A DNA stretch of 64,000 nt from Scytalidium lignicola. Its lineage: Eukaryota > Ascomycota > Leotiomycetes. Location of the stretch: positions 124,001-188,000 of the forward strand of contig NCSJ02000022.1 in NCBI GenBank assembly GCA_002812745.2. Direction: 5' to 3'. Shown here piece after piece: positions 37,504-49,196 of this stretch. The number at the start of each line of letters is the position of its first letter. Within the stretch, counting starts at the first letter, position 1. Made by a program: the position numbers and the translations under genes. The notes beneath the pieces are model-generated. The model did no database searches and was not told where the DNA came from. It saw nothing but the letters and a program-made list of their open reading frames with translations.

Positions 37504-38663
37504 TTCGGGGTCCGTTGCGAGAGGCTGTGGCAGCCTTGCATGAAACTGAGGTGGCGCTAATACGACAAGGCTACATACAACGTTCGTCCTCACCCTGCAC
37601 GATTAAAATCTTCTATCTAGATTGCTACAGTACAGTTATATAATAGAGTATAGCAAAACTTCTCTCCCACCAGTGAGTTGGCGTTTTGTAAATAATCAAC
37701 CAATTATCTCCTACTATCTTATAACACTTAGTTCAGATTAAATAGCAGTACCAATTTTATGTTAATGTAATTATACTTGTTCTGAATCATTCATTGTGTA
37801 ATTAGATTCTTGATCATATTTCTTCAGATTATATCTCTCTATTTATTTTGCGCAAGAAGTATGTGCATTCGTATCACCTGCCTATTTAATTAGGTTGTTG
37901 TAGAAACTACTTCTCAGACAAAAGTTACCAAGTTATTGCTTTCTTTACTTTTATGTAGTATACAACCACCAAATTTTCGACACGCAACCAACCACAAGCC
38001 TTTTCGGTTAAAAAAAAGGAAAGAAAAGATATCATCATGAGGAAATAAAAAAAGGAAATGTAAAAATNAAAAAATNAAAAATTGTCTGAGTGACAAAAGA
38101 GTTCGGTGTCAACACAGCCATAGGCTCGCCTACATCTCTGCTAATGTCAGTATTCACTTCATCCATTAGACTTAGTTGTCCATATCCATTTCTCGGAACA
38201 ACAACTTGACCTGACCGTTACGCCATAACGGAGCTGTTTGTTGTTCTATTGCGAAGTATCCGCTTATTTGGGGTTATATAGGAAGGTGGAGGGAAGGAGC
38301 GATAGAGGTCGCTAGTGAAAGTAAACCTGAGGTCGTCAAATAGAAAGACATAGTCTTGGCATAAAGCAGCTGGTCTACTTTTTGATGCATAAGAGGAACA
38401 GTGGGAATCTCGCATTCATATCACTAGCACCACTTGGAACGGAATACCATTGGGAAAGATTTCTAATTTCTATCAAGAGGTGATGCTATATGCCCGAGGT
38501 GATTCCTGAAAGCCGTCCTATATCGCACGAAAGAGCAATGGACAACTCCAATGTAACCCTATGCATCGAAATCAAGGAATTATCATATGCGAATGCCATT
38601 GTAAAGTAAAAAGAAATCTCGGATCTCTATGTACAAGTTAACCATGACAAAGAAACCACAAAC
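37504..38663. other. AT-rich region without a gene
   Basis: This covers the possible promoter of the partial ORF on the left and the 3' end of mS38 on the right. One GTACAGTAC-like word lies at about 37625, and two isolated N bases lie at 38068 and 38076. I see no coding sequence. Confidence 0.55.
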
Positions 38664-39891
38664 CTAAGAACGCTCCAATCGTCGACGTAGAGTTCTATGC
38701 AGGGGTTAGTTTAATAAGCTTCTCCATGACGGATACTATTTATGCAGATCTAGTATATCATACCTTGTCCTCTTCATCAACTTCTTGTACTTGTGCTTCT
38801 TCATCTTCAACTTCCTTTGTCTCTTTACACTGATGGCAAGCATGCCAGTCTCGTCAGCTCTCTGTTCTCGGTACTCCTCATATCGCTCCCGTCGGATATT
38901 CATCCGCTCTAGGAAGCGCTTTGGGGTAGCTGGTGGCTCCTCAACAACAAGTGGTGAGCTGTGGGCCATGTATGTAATGTCTCCATTAGCATCAGTGGAC
39001 TCCTCGATCGTCAGCACAGCAGTATATGTTCTGTGCTGCGGAGACAGCAATTCTGCAGCTTCTGATCCAGCTGCGAGTGACTCGGGGGTGTCCATTGGTT
39101 TTGGAGGTGGAGGGGGATGGAAGGGCTGGTATTTGCTTGAAGCTGTAAGGAAATGTGTTGGGAATTGGATTGATGGATTTGGGACGCCATCAAGATGATG
39201 AGTCTCTGCTTTTCTATATGACTCCGCCGTTATAGCAGCCCGTAGCTCATCGGTCTCTGGGTTCCATTGGTCTTGTTGGGGCGCAACCTTGGCTTGGCTA
39301 GTCGCAAGATCGAGACTCTCAAGAGTGTTTGTGAGAGTTGAGATAACCTCTGATTGTTTGTTTCCCTTGATTCGGCTTGTGAAAATCGAAGCAAAGGCTT
39401 CATCCGTCACAACTCTTGGGAAGTTCTGGGTGAGGGAGATCGGACGATGGAGGGAGAAGAACGCCGAGGCGCAAATCTCTGCACTCTAATTAGTACCCGA
39501 CCATTGGCAAATAACGTACATTATACTCACGGGTTGGTGCAATATGTTGTGTGCTTGGTACACTGGGCAGGTTGTGCATAGCCTCGTCCTTGACTCTGGA
39601 GGCATAGCCTGCGGATTCTTCCTTGGTTTTCCTTCTTCCTGTCCTGCCCGAGGATTTTTTCCCACCCTCTGGTCTCGACTGGGCTGGAGCTGTTGCAACA
39701 GCCTGGCCATCAGCTATTCCTTTGGAGCCATCTGGTGGGCTGGAAGGCTTCGATGACGAATATCGACGCTGATGACGGTATTTCAGTGCGCGTGATGCAG
39801 TTGCTCGTGGTGCTGCTGAAGCTGAAATTGAAGATGTAATAGGTGTTGGCGGTGCTGATAAGGCCACTCGCCGGACTGAAGACGAAAACAT
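38664..39891 (-). CDS. mitochondrial small ribosomal subunit protein mS38 (Cox24/Qri5 family)
   Basis: This mitoribosome small-subunit protein carries the AURKAIP1/COX24 C-terminal domain; the yeast homologue Cox24/Qri5 was first linked to COX1 mRNA processing. I read three exons on the minus strand: 39891-39531, 39478-38764 and 38694-38664, totalling 1107 bases and 368 aa. The N-terminus (MFSSSVRRVALSAPP, with many Ser, Ala and Arg) fits a mitochondrial presequence. The diagnostic C-terminus is MLAISVKRQRKLKMKKHKY, then KKLMKRTR. Without the last splice the frame would end YDILDLHK; with the 31-base final exon it ends TLRRRLERS, matching the family's basic tail. The exon 1 to 2 junction uses the second AG (GTGCAG), which alone keeps the frame. 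A CACGTG site lies at 40026-40031 upstream. Confidence 0.93.
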
Positions 39892-40764
39892 TGCGCCTTC
39901 AGAGGTTGTGTGTATACTCTTGAGTATGTTGGTGTTGAGTCGTCACACCCTTTGCCGTTTGATTCTCGCGAAACCGGCTGCAGCATAGCCGCGCGCCTGA
40001 GGCTTCCGGTTCTTTTGCCCCCGATCACGTGCGGCGGACCATGACCCCTGAATCTATTTTAGACTGACTTTATGTGCTCATTCATAAGCCAATTGTAGTC
40101 ATGGTGAAGCTGCCATGTGATAAATAGTCCTACCTTAGTGTTATTATATGATATAAGGATTGAAGTACGATTACACAAGATATTGTCTCCGCTGGATCTA
40201 TTGCACATTGTGATTGGGAAATTTTGACATATGGATGCTATGAAGCTGTGGTTCATTCGGTGGGTCTTTATTGACAGCAATGCTAATACTCTGACTTATT
40301 GGTGACATCGTCTCATTGGTATGAAAAGCACCTATTTATCCTCTAATAAGACCTATTCAGCACGGAGATACTTCTCAGAAACAAGTCTTGTAAGGAATAA
40401 AGAGGCGTGGAAAACATTTGAGATCAGCTTCAGAAGTTCTGTTATGACTTAGCTTCTGCCTTTCTGTTATGCGTGAGAGCAGTCACATTATTAAGAGTGT
40501 TGTGATTGACGGAAGCTGGATCAGGCTGATAAACATGGAGAACAAAGTAAGAAGTAAAGAAAACAGAAGGGGTCGGACATAAAATGCAAATCCGCAAACA
40601 AGAGCTTCCCTTGCAGCTGCAGTTTGCCATGAGCGAGAAATAGTGCACCATGTTGTTCCTTGCACCAGGCAGAGACTAAGCTAGTGAACATAGAACACCG
40701 ATTTGGAAACCAGACTATCGATGCCACAGTCATGAAAAGTAACCGTATATTGGCAATATCTGCA
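39892..40764. promoter_or_regulatory. mS38 promoter and 3' flank of the large membrane protein
   Basis: An E-box-type CACGTG lies at 40026-40031, about 135 bases upstream of the mS38 start. The rest is AT-rich 3' flanking DNA with no convincing ORF. Confidence 0.45.
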
Positions 40765-43700
40765 TCAATGTAGAACTGAAGTAGCCCGACGGCTGAAAAC
40801 GACATAGAAGATGCCACAGGCGACACCGATGATCGTAGAGATGACCCAGACACTTGTCAACCAGTAGGCTGCTTTCTTTTGGCCTCTCGCGAAAGAATCG
40901 AACTTTCCCTCACTCCACCACAACATGATTCCATCCAAGTGACCTGTTGCGTAGAGCAAAAGAAGCGGCGGGAAGAGGTTGCAGAGACAGAGAGCAATGA
41001 TGGATATTTTCCTCCCGCGTTGGACAACTTCGGGATCTCTTATTCCACGTCTGACTCTGTACAGGTGAGGGCTTTCAGTTCGGATCGTTCTGGGGGCTCG
41101 TCCTGGACTTTGTCCTGCAATTGCAGGAGTTAAGGTGGCTTGGGAATCATACACGCCGGCAGCTTTAGCATCATCGCGCATCTTTTGCAACTGAGCATCA
41201 GTATACAACATCTGCCACTCCGTAGATCTTGGTGGCCCAGGGGGAGATCTGTGGGGAAAGCCATAGGACTGGTTGTTTCGTGTGACTGGCATTGTCTGGG
41301 AAACTTCGGCTAGAGAGCTAGGTTCATGGACAAGTAGGAGCTGGCGAGGTGCCATTGAGTCCAATGTAGGTGATGGCCCAGAATTTAGAAGAGAAAATGG
41401 GCGACCTGTGTTTATTGCGTTTTCATTTGCACCGGCCTGGCCAATTGAGTTTCCTGCATTATTATGAGCCTGGACTCTGCTTAAGCGTCTTTGTTCAGAA
41501 GTAGAGCGAATATTTCGGTATAGTGCTCCCGGTGGGCCTTTTACTCTCTGTGCATGGCCACTGCTAGCAACACGTTGGACGCTTCCGTAAGGCTTTGCTT
41601 GAGCCCTCGCACCTGTTTCTAATGGAGTATGTTCGATTAAAAGTGAGTCAGTGCTGTCGGCATTGTTATTTGCTGTGATAGTTGGATAATGATTGTGAGT
41701 TGCATCGCCAATATCTTGAGATGTAAGCTCTTCCTTTGCGGGAGCGTGTCTAACGGTTGGCAAAGCTTGACCTAGCATATTAGTTGTAGTTCTATACTCT
41801 TCAGATTCGTCAATCCAGTTTGCAATATGTGAAGTAGTGGTGAGTGCGGAAGGAAGGTCTTGAAGAGGGATACCTTGCTCAGTGATATCTTTGTCCTCCG
41901 CGGAACTCGCCATAATGCCTAGGCATGGAAAATGATTTCGATTTTTATGGCCGCTGAAGCGGTGAGTGTAAGTTGTTGAATCGGATGTATCGAAAGTACT
42001 GAAAGTTGACACGTTTGGCGGCGGCGATCTGAAAGGGTTGGTGTGCCTTTTGAGTGGTCTGGGGCGCCTCATATGACGATTGGGAGACGAGCCTGACCTC
42101 CCAAGGTATCCGTTTACCCTATGAGCTCTACGAACAGGAGGGAAAATAGGCATACGTGTCTCCTTGAGTCCTCTTTGACGGTAACTCTGACTGGAGAGAG
42201 TGTGTCTATGACCTTCCGGAGGAAATCGAAATTGCTCCATATTAGGGTGAAAGCTCAAACTTCCTTCATCTGATATGTTTGCCAGACTACTGCCTGCCTG
42301 CTTAACAGCACCTCTATATATTCCCCTTACACTGTGGGAACTTTGCAAGCCACTTTGTGTAATACTGTCACCAACAGTCTCCCAATCGCCATTCCCGTCA
42401 TCTTGATCATATGAGACAACGTCCTCTTTATCAGCTAGATAAGGCTGACTGAAAGGCGTGGTAGGAGGCGAATCAGGAAAATAGGCGTCGTAGAATATAG
42501 GCACACGCACAGTATTTTGGTGCTGAGAGCTTACCCAACTTGGTGCAACTGCACCGTGTTGATAAAACACTTGAGAATTCTCAGAGACATTAGAGATGTC
42601 GCCTTCATCTGAACCTGTTCCTCTAGGTTTCAACGATTTATCTCGTGAAGTCACTGGTAAGGACCGGTCATGGACGGCAGCAGTACTGCTCTGAAGGTTA
42701 AGCCCCTCTCCAAGCATTTCATAGGAATCCATGCTATCTTCACTGAAGGCACTGTAAGTACTAACTCGTCTCAAGACACTGCTAATATCTCGCTCTAGTG
42801 GAGCTCTGTCCTCATTTGATGGACAAAATTTTACATTCATTGAACCATTAGCAGGCCGCGCTGAAGTTGACCTGAACGGGTTGTTCGATGTTAGAGCAGA
42901 TTGAGATGAGGTAATGGGAAGTTGGTTCCTTGCAGCTGGCTGAGATGTCATTGAATTATTGAGGATCCTCATACCAGGCGTGTTCTCAGGCAAAAGATTT
43001 CCAGAATTAACAGCCAACAAAGACTGCGTGTTTCCATAGGATGAAGGATAATCAAGCATCTCACTGCCATAAAGGTTATTGCTTCCAGCAAAACCAGGCT
43101 TGAATTGGAGATTAGATAGTGCTGCTCTGGAAGCATGATCGCCGGTCATCATCAGCCTTTCAGACCTGCCTTGTGTTTGAGCATGGTGTGCGGATGGTTT
43201 AGAGGTCTTTGCCTCGAGAAGTGTGCCGTTATTAGGATCAGAAAACTCGCAACCCCGATCATAGTCGTCTCTGTATGAAGAACTTAATCCTGTCTCCTCG
43301 ATAGGCAGAGGCACCACCTGATGGCCTTCTTCAAATTCACGGGGATCATTATGTGAATCATATTGCATATAACGTGTATACAGGTTACCCAACGTGGTCC
43401 CTTCAAGTGGTGAAGCTGGTTCATTGGTGGTAGTATAAGGGATTAAGGATTGTTGATTGGAAGATGGCTGGAAATCTCCGGTCACTTGGAGCTCTTCGCT
43501 GGAAAGATCATTGATGCAAGTTAGTTCATCACTTCCAATTGTGTTTCCTGGTTTGCTATCATCCATGCGCATCGGAGATGGAGTATCATTTACGGAATGG
43601 TCAGAGATCGAGCCGTGACTAGTATATGTTACGTTTGAGAATGTTGTGGAGGTGACAAAGTTCTTTGGTTGACTCGAAAATTCTCCTAGGGACCCATTTG

Positions 43701-44160
43701 GGCAGTTGGAATGCACTCCTTTTAGTGGCTGTGAGAATTCATCATCATGATTGATGCGTTCTTTAACGATGCCCGGAGTAGAACTGCCTTGCAATATTAG
43801 ACTTCCTTTTTCTGGAACATCGCCGTTAGGAGATGAATAAATGCGGCACCCGCTTCTAGCTGAACCGGACGTGATTGACGAATGGGCGGTTGGTAGATCA
43901 TCAAACATAGCTCTGATTGGTGTGTGCTTTCGAACCTGAGATTGGAGAAGCTCGGCATTTTCGAATGGTGTTCTTGACACGAAGGATGATGCTATTGAAC
44001 CATTCCAAGACTGTGCTAGGTTCTCTTGCCTACCTCCAGGGTTCCGAGGAGTTGCTGGATGCATATCGTTCGCCTTTGAAGCATCGATAGTGGACATGAC
44101 TCGTTCTTGACGCGTCTTTCCAATATTGGCATGGATATGTTCTTTTGGCTCCATAGTCAA
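40765..44160 (-). CDS. large Ser/Thr-rich protein with two C-terminal membrane segments, unknown function
   Basis: This is a single long open frame of 1131 aa with no splice signals needed. The first about 1040 residues are Ser, Thr, Asn and Pro-rich and look disordered, with a basic patch (RRAHRVNGYLGRSGSSPNRH and RRPRPLKRHTNPF) near residues 710-745. The last about 80 residues hold two hydrophobic helices, ISIIALCLCNLFPPLLLLYA and AAYWLTSVWVISTIIGVACG, separated by a short polar loop. This suggests a tail-anchored or hairpin-anchored protein with a large cytosolic domain. Start at 44160 (MTMEPKEHIHAN); a second Met is two codons later. I recognise no enzymatic domain. The length and lack of internal stops over 3.4 kb make it a real gene. 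It is divergent from the F-box gene. Confidence 0.9.
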   Translation of the reverse strand: MTMEPKEHIHANIGKTRQERVMSTIDASKANDMHPATPRNPGGRQENLAQSWNGSIASSFVSRTPFENAELLQSQVRKHTPIRAMFDDLPTAHSSITSGSARSGCRIYSSPNGDVPEKGSLILQGSSTPGIVKERINHDDEFSQPLKGVHSNCPNGSLGEFSSQPKNFVTSTTFSNVTYTSHGSISDHSVNDTPSPMRMDDSKPGNTIGSDELTCINDLSSEELQVTGDFQPSSNQQSLIPYTTTNEPASPLEGTTLGNLYTRYMQYDSHNDPREFEEGHQVVPLPIEETGLSSSYRDDYDRGCEFSDPNNGTLLEAKTSKPSAHHAQTQGRSERLMMTGDHASRAALSNLQFKPGFAGSNNLYGSEMLDYPSSYGNTQSLLAVNSGNLLPENTPGMRILNNSMTSQPAARNQLPITSSQSALTSNNPFRSTSARPANGSMNVKFCPSNEDRAPLERDISSVLRRVSTYSAFSEDSMDSYEMLGEGLNLQSSTAAVHDRSLPVTSRDKSLKPRGTGSDEGDISNVSENSQVFYQHGAVAPSWVSSQHQNTVRVPIFYDAYFPDSPPTTPFSQPYLADKEDVVSYDQDDGNGDWETVGDSITQSGLQSSHSVRGIYRGAVKQAGSSLANISDEGSLSFHPNMEQFRFPPEGHRHTLSSQSYRQRGLKETRMPIFPPVRRAHRVNGYLGRSGSSPNRHMRRPRPLKRHTNPFRSPPPNVSTFSTFDTSDSTTYTHRFSGHKNRNHFPCLGIMASSAEDKDITEQGIPLQDLPSALTTTSHIANWIDESEEYRTTTNMLGQALPTVRHAPAKEELTSQDIGDATHNHYPTITANNNADSTDSLLIEHTPLETGARAQAKPYGSVQRVASSGHAQRVKGPPGALYRNIRSTSEQRRLSRVQAHNNAGNSIGQAGANENAINTGRPFSLLNSGPSPTLDSMAPRQLLLVHEPSSLAEVSQTMPVTRNNQSYGFPHRSPPGPPRSTEWQMLYTDAQLQKMRDDAKAAGVYDSQATLTPAIAGQSPGRAPRTIRTESPHLYRVRRGIRDPEVVQRGRKISIIALCLCNLFPPLLLLYATGHLDGIMLWWSEGKFDSFARGQKKAAYWLTSVWVISTIIGVACGIFYVVFSRRATSVLH

Positions 44161-45753
44161 AACACCCCAGGAGACGCCAGATCAGAAGACTAGGTGAGAA
44201 AGTGCGAAGACATAGAAGTAGGTGGCAATTTCAGTGCAGATAAGTTGTGAATATAACAGTATACCTTGTGTATCAAACAAGAAGCAAGAGTCTTGGGTTA
44301 CTCGCGTCTGAGACGAACGCGTGATATACCTAACGGAATTGAGGTCTTCTTTTAAGAGTATCTTGTAGTAAAAGAAATAGGTCCGGATTTGTCAACTGAC
44401 TGAGTTTTGGAAGAGGCGTATCGTTGAACAAACAACACGGTTTATGGATCTTGAAAGCACCTTGAAGTAACAATCGCGAGGGACAAGAAGAGTTTAGAAA
44501 ACCCATTTTGTCAATTCTAAATAGCGAGTATAGCGAGTATAGCTATATAAGTTGATTGGAGTTTCTAGAATCACTAAGAAAAGCGACTATAACCTCGCTT
44601 CAAACTCAAAGACTGCTCCGCATCCTATTTCATAGATACACAGCATTATCCTGAGAGTTAAATGCATTTTTAGATATGAGTCGGGACCTACTAGGAGCAT
44701 TCAAAAATCTAGAACTAGCAACGCATTGAGAAAAAGCCAGCGTGCCAGCCGAATGACAATGCAGGAATATAGGATTCTTCATCATCATATCCAATTGCTC
44801 CTCCAAGCCGCTTGTAGAAGAGCAGGTTACGTCTTTAGATATTGATTGATATTATGAAAAGTGCTTAAGCCTTGGAAGCATAGAACGAAAAAATTGAAAC
44901 AGATTAAAAGAAATTTGGATCTTTACTTGGGGAAGAGAACGGAGACCCAACCTCCGTAGTCGGTAAACCCATGTTAATTCTGCAACTGAAGAGAAAGACA
45001 GAATTAAACAACACTTTTTGCTTCGTCTTCTTCTTCTCTAAGCACAAACTTTTGGAAGAAAACCCCATTATCAAAATACCCGGCAAACATCAGTAATCAT
45101 AACTACGTTACTGTGATTGTGAGCAGTTCATATAACTCTAGTTACGCAACTAGCCCACGGCTATAGCGGGACGGTTAATTCATGTTCTTGAGCAGCCCCC
45201 AACTTTGGTTTCGCCCCGCAGCCAAGACTTGCATGAAACATGCAGCTAAACTTTCCGAATCTACTAGTGAGTACATATGAACCAGTCAAGCAAATTTTCC
45301 AGAGCTGGTGCGGTATCCACTGGTTCATCTGTTGATTGCGGTGGGGATAGAAGGATTCAGAAGAGGAGAAGGAGAAGGGGGGATATGAGAAGTGAGAAGT
45401 GAGAAATGAAGAGAGTGACATCCAGGAGGCTGGCAGCGAACCCGAGCAACCCAGCCCTGAAGCACCGCTAGGGTAAAGACGAGGGCACGGATAAGAGGAC
45501 GGCCCGTTCGACGGTCTGGAACGTGGCTTTCGCCTGGCGCGGACGCCCATCGAGATCGGTGATAGGCCCCACTTCTAATCGCTGCGAATGTTTCGTACTG
45601 CGGTACCCGTCCTGTACGTACTTTGCGTAGAAGCTTCCCTACCTGACCGGACCTACATCCGACCTTCCTTCGCATTTCCTACAAGAATGCCTTCTTCTCC
45701 CGCTTATCAACCTCCCTGAAAGGTGAAATTCCACCCGGTAGACGCACTCCAAG
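44161..45753. promoter_or_regulatory. divergent upstream region between the large membrane protein and the F-box gene
   Basis: There is no gene in these 1.6 kb. A small repeat, TAGCGAGTATAGCGAGTATAG, followed by CTATATAAG, lies at about 44523-44550. A GTAC-rich patch (GGTACCCGTCCTGTACGTAC) is at 45600-45620. The ORFs at 45161-45675 minus lack motifs. Confidence 0.45.
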
Positions 45754-47888
45754 ATGGACGCCCTTCCCTCGGAAATCATTCTACACGTTGCGCTCTGTAA
45801 GTGTGCCGCTCTGGCAAAAGCTGCCTAAAATGTACTGTGTAACCTTCGCAAGTAGTCGCTGACCACCAGTGTTCAGTTTTGGAGCCGCGCGAGATTGTCA
45901 CCCTCCAGCTCGTGTCAAAGAGGTTCTCGCAGATCTGTCGCGATGGTCGAATATGGAGAGAACAGTGCTTCTTAACCTCGACCTTCCTCGCCAGATACCG
46001 CGAAAGACGGGATCGAGAAGAGCAGCGCGGGGACATGGACGCCCAATGGCGGCAGTATGACAATCGTCAAAGCGCACTAGGAAATGCCACTGCTGTTGAA
46101 GCCATTGCGAGGGCAATGAGCGATACCAATGCGTTGAATCCAAGATTTAGATCTCAGGCGGGGCTGGAGTGGTCAGAGCCTGTCGCCCACCTGAGCGAGA
46201 AAGTCCGAATCAGAGCGAACTGGGACCCAAGCTATCTCGGAGAAAAAGTGCGTTGGTATGACGAATATATTGCCCGCAATTCTACCATTTCCATGAGCTG
46301 GCTGCAGCAACCTCGGAATATGGAGAGCCCATCGAAGGAATATCTTGAGGTTTCAGGCATGGCGCTTTACACTCCTCCTGGAGAATTGGCAGCTACAATA
46401 GTAATCTCTCCTCTGGATGACGGAAGCGTGAGTATATGGGACCTAAATGGCTCTCTGGCGCGGAAAGGCAGTATAATAGCTAGATCCAAGCCAGGCATTC
46501 TCTCCATCGATGAATTCCCTTCTGGAACCCATACCAAGCGCTCCGAAATGGTAAAAGCTGGAGTTACCGAATGCATAAGTGTTGATAGTTTTCTAAAACG
46601 AGCTTATGTGGCTGTTCAGAGTGGTATGAGATACATTTTTGTTGCAGAACCACCACGCAGATTTTGGCGTGGCTCAGTGTCATCCTTCCCATTTTGAAAT
46701 TTCTTTTCCATCAAGAGCAGTTGGCTAATTGTGTCAAAAGGGCTTGTTGAGGTCGACCTGGAGACCTTAAAGCCTGTAAGCTACGAAATGTTTCCGTTTA
46801 CTGTAACTACTCTATCAACGGCCAACTACCCAGTTCCGCTTACGGTTGGTACGAATCTGTCCATCTATCTTCATGATCCACGCGAGACAAGGCGCTACTC
46901 TGCATCAGAGCCCGAGCAGCTGGATGATGTCGATGGCATTGTTACTCCCCGGATAAGAGCTATGGCCGGATTAATGAACCAAGAATATACTCCTCGCTAT
47001 GCTCATCTCTACCAGCCTGGACCCCTGAGCATCCTCCACATGCCAGTCTCCGGTGGTTGGGATGGTGGCGGAGATATATACATTGCTGGGCGCTTTCCAA
47101 GTATCCTTCATTATGATCGTCGATATTTTCCAAGGCTGCAAGACACAATCCACAGTGGTGCTCGTCTGTGCGGTCTGGCGTATCTACCATATGCTGTAGG
47201 GAACGACCTGGACCTTGCTCGGCGCGGTGACCTTTCGGTTGAGCGTGCCTGGGAAACCAAGTCTCACGAGGGCAAGACTCTGATTGCTTGTGGGGAATAC
47301 AACACCAAAGGATCCTTAGAGATGTACGGGTTGCCATCACCTGGTGAGCACACAGACCCGGATTCCAGGCCCAACAAGATCACTCCCTCGGTCATGCAGA
47401 ACCGCCAGACTTCCTCCAGTTCAAAGCTACTTTCCGTTGCGAATCATGGCACAAGAATCGTGGTGTCCGACGGAGGCGGGAATGTAAAATGGTTTGAGAG
47501 AGACGGGTTTACAGAAGTGCGACGCTGGAATATCGCACAAGAGTCTGTGGAGACGACCCGCAGCATCTTTGGGAACCTCCGCGACTATTACATAGAGTCC
47601 CAGACTGGCGATATCGCCCTGAAACTCCTCCCGACAGGAAGCGCAGAAGGAGTAGTAAACGAAGATAATTTAGTCTTGTGGACAGGAGAAAAATTGGGGC
47701 TGCTGAAGTTTACTCCTCAGCCCGAATTTACCCAGGATAGTTTCGAGGAAGCTCCCGGGGAGGAAGACTCCGTGAGGGAGCGGGAAGCGCATATCTATGG
47801 AGAAACGATGCGCAGAGCCTTGATCCAGCAAGCCAACGAGGTCAGATATGTACAAGGTCTCGGGTTTGGACTTGGTGACGGCGTTTGA
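45754..47888 (+). CDS. F-box protein with a beta-propeller-like C-terminal region
   Basis: F-box proteins link substrates to Skp1-cullin-RING ubiquitin ligases. I read three exons: 45754-45796, 45877-46623 and 46741-47888, totalling 1938 bases and 645 aa. Splicing the 43-base first exon to the acceptor GTTCAG at 45876 gives an uninterrupted F-box: MDALPSEIILHVALFLEPRE, then IVTLQLVSKRFSQICRDGRI and WREQCF. The rest contains WD40-like pieces such as ISPLDDGSVSIWDLNGSLA, AGRFPSILHYDRRYF and GTRIVVSDGGGNVKWFERDG, suggesting a propeller that binds a target. The substrate is unknown. The second intron (GTATGA donor, GTCAAAAG acceptor) joins AVQSG to LVEVDLETLKP. The first exon is so short that it is easily missed. 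Confidence 0.9.
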
Positions 47889-49196
47889 AATTTTATTATT
47901 ATTAAAATGCGACAGCGTTACTCATCGGGTTACCGGAGACCCGGTTCTGGAGGGCTGTCTGACATGATCAGGCGGTAGCCTTTCAGACTCCTATACTTGC
48001 TCAAAAATATCGTGCCAACACGTACGACAATGTCCCTGCCTGATCCGATTTTGTAACTTGGATGGATGATTTGCTTCTATTGTGCGTGCGACTTGGTCGA
48101 TCCGATTATAGGGCTGTCGGATCCGGGTTGAACAACAGCAAATGCGGATGAGAGGGCATTTAATGTACGTTTCGTACTCCCCCAACATGCTTACGCATAA
48201 AAGGGGCGGTTTCTGATTTCCGCAGAGCCGCAGTCTAATTGGGGGTATATATATTCCCGTGTGTGACAAGACATGACGTTGAAGGACTACGTGTATATAC
48301 GTATGGTCCAAGGATGCCGCCTGGAGTCTTCGAGGACTTCTCTTTCTCGTGACCGAATACCGAAGGCCGCTTTATTATTTGGTGTGAAAGAGCTCGATGA
48401 ACGACGGTTCAATACTTTTTGAGGCGGCGCACTTTTCGTACTGCAATGCCACGAGCGCGCTAAATATTGGTTGTTGTCGCCAGGATGACACCCGGCGACG
48501 AGGTTTCCCAGCCAATGAATATGGCGAGGCGAGAAAATCGAGCGGTGAGGCAACCTCGCGCAGGCCCGCGCTCCATACGAAGGCGTCCATGGAACTGTAA
48601 CGTCTCTGCGTCTCGACGCATCGTCCGCCGTGCTTTCTTCCTAACATGCGCAAGACCACGGCGCTACAAGTCTATCCTGGACTCTCACCACTCTTCAGCG
48701 CTTCACCTGGGCGGCGTTCTCACCCCGACGTATCCACCATGCAAAGAGCATGAACGCTCCTGTTTGGGGTTGTTGTTCGACCCATGGGCGGAATTCCCGA
48801 GATGTGTGCCGCCGTGCCAGTGGAAACCAGTAATTACAGAAGATTTTGTTGACCGGCGGGCTTATGATCATATATACGCCACGTTGAGCAGATTGCGGTG
48901 GCCAATTAAGCCCCACGCAGTCGCGGTTGGAGGTCTTTATTTAAATACTGGCCAAAATCAAATAAGACATTATCCCCGGCTGGGCCCTCAGCAATGTACT
49001 CTGTCACGATGACTTCTGCACGTTCCTGTCATGGTTCTGCTCCATTCTATAGGCCAGCCTCACTCCCAGAATATGCACCATTCTAGCAAACGCTTGGAAC
49101 CCTAAGCAATGAATTTAATATCTTTGCTACAACTGTCTTTCCTGGAAGTAAGGTCTCTGAATTACTGCTATCTTTGATTCTTCGTTCTTGTCCTTC
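47889..49196. other. intergenic region between the F-box and SprT-like genes
   Basis: This holds the F-box 3' flank and the promoter of the SprT-like gene. A 181-codon plus ORF (48467-49012) is Arg-rich and has no recognised motif, and I do not accept it as a gene. Confidence 0.5.

Noticed and set aside
48467..49012. 181-codon plus-strand ORF upstream of the SprT-like gene
   Set aside because: Arg-rich, no motif, no splice context. A minus ORF overlaps it; both look like by-products of GC-rich sequence.
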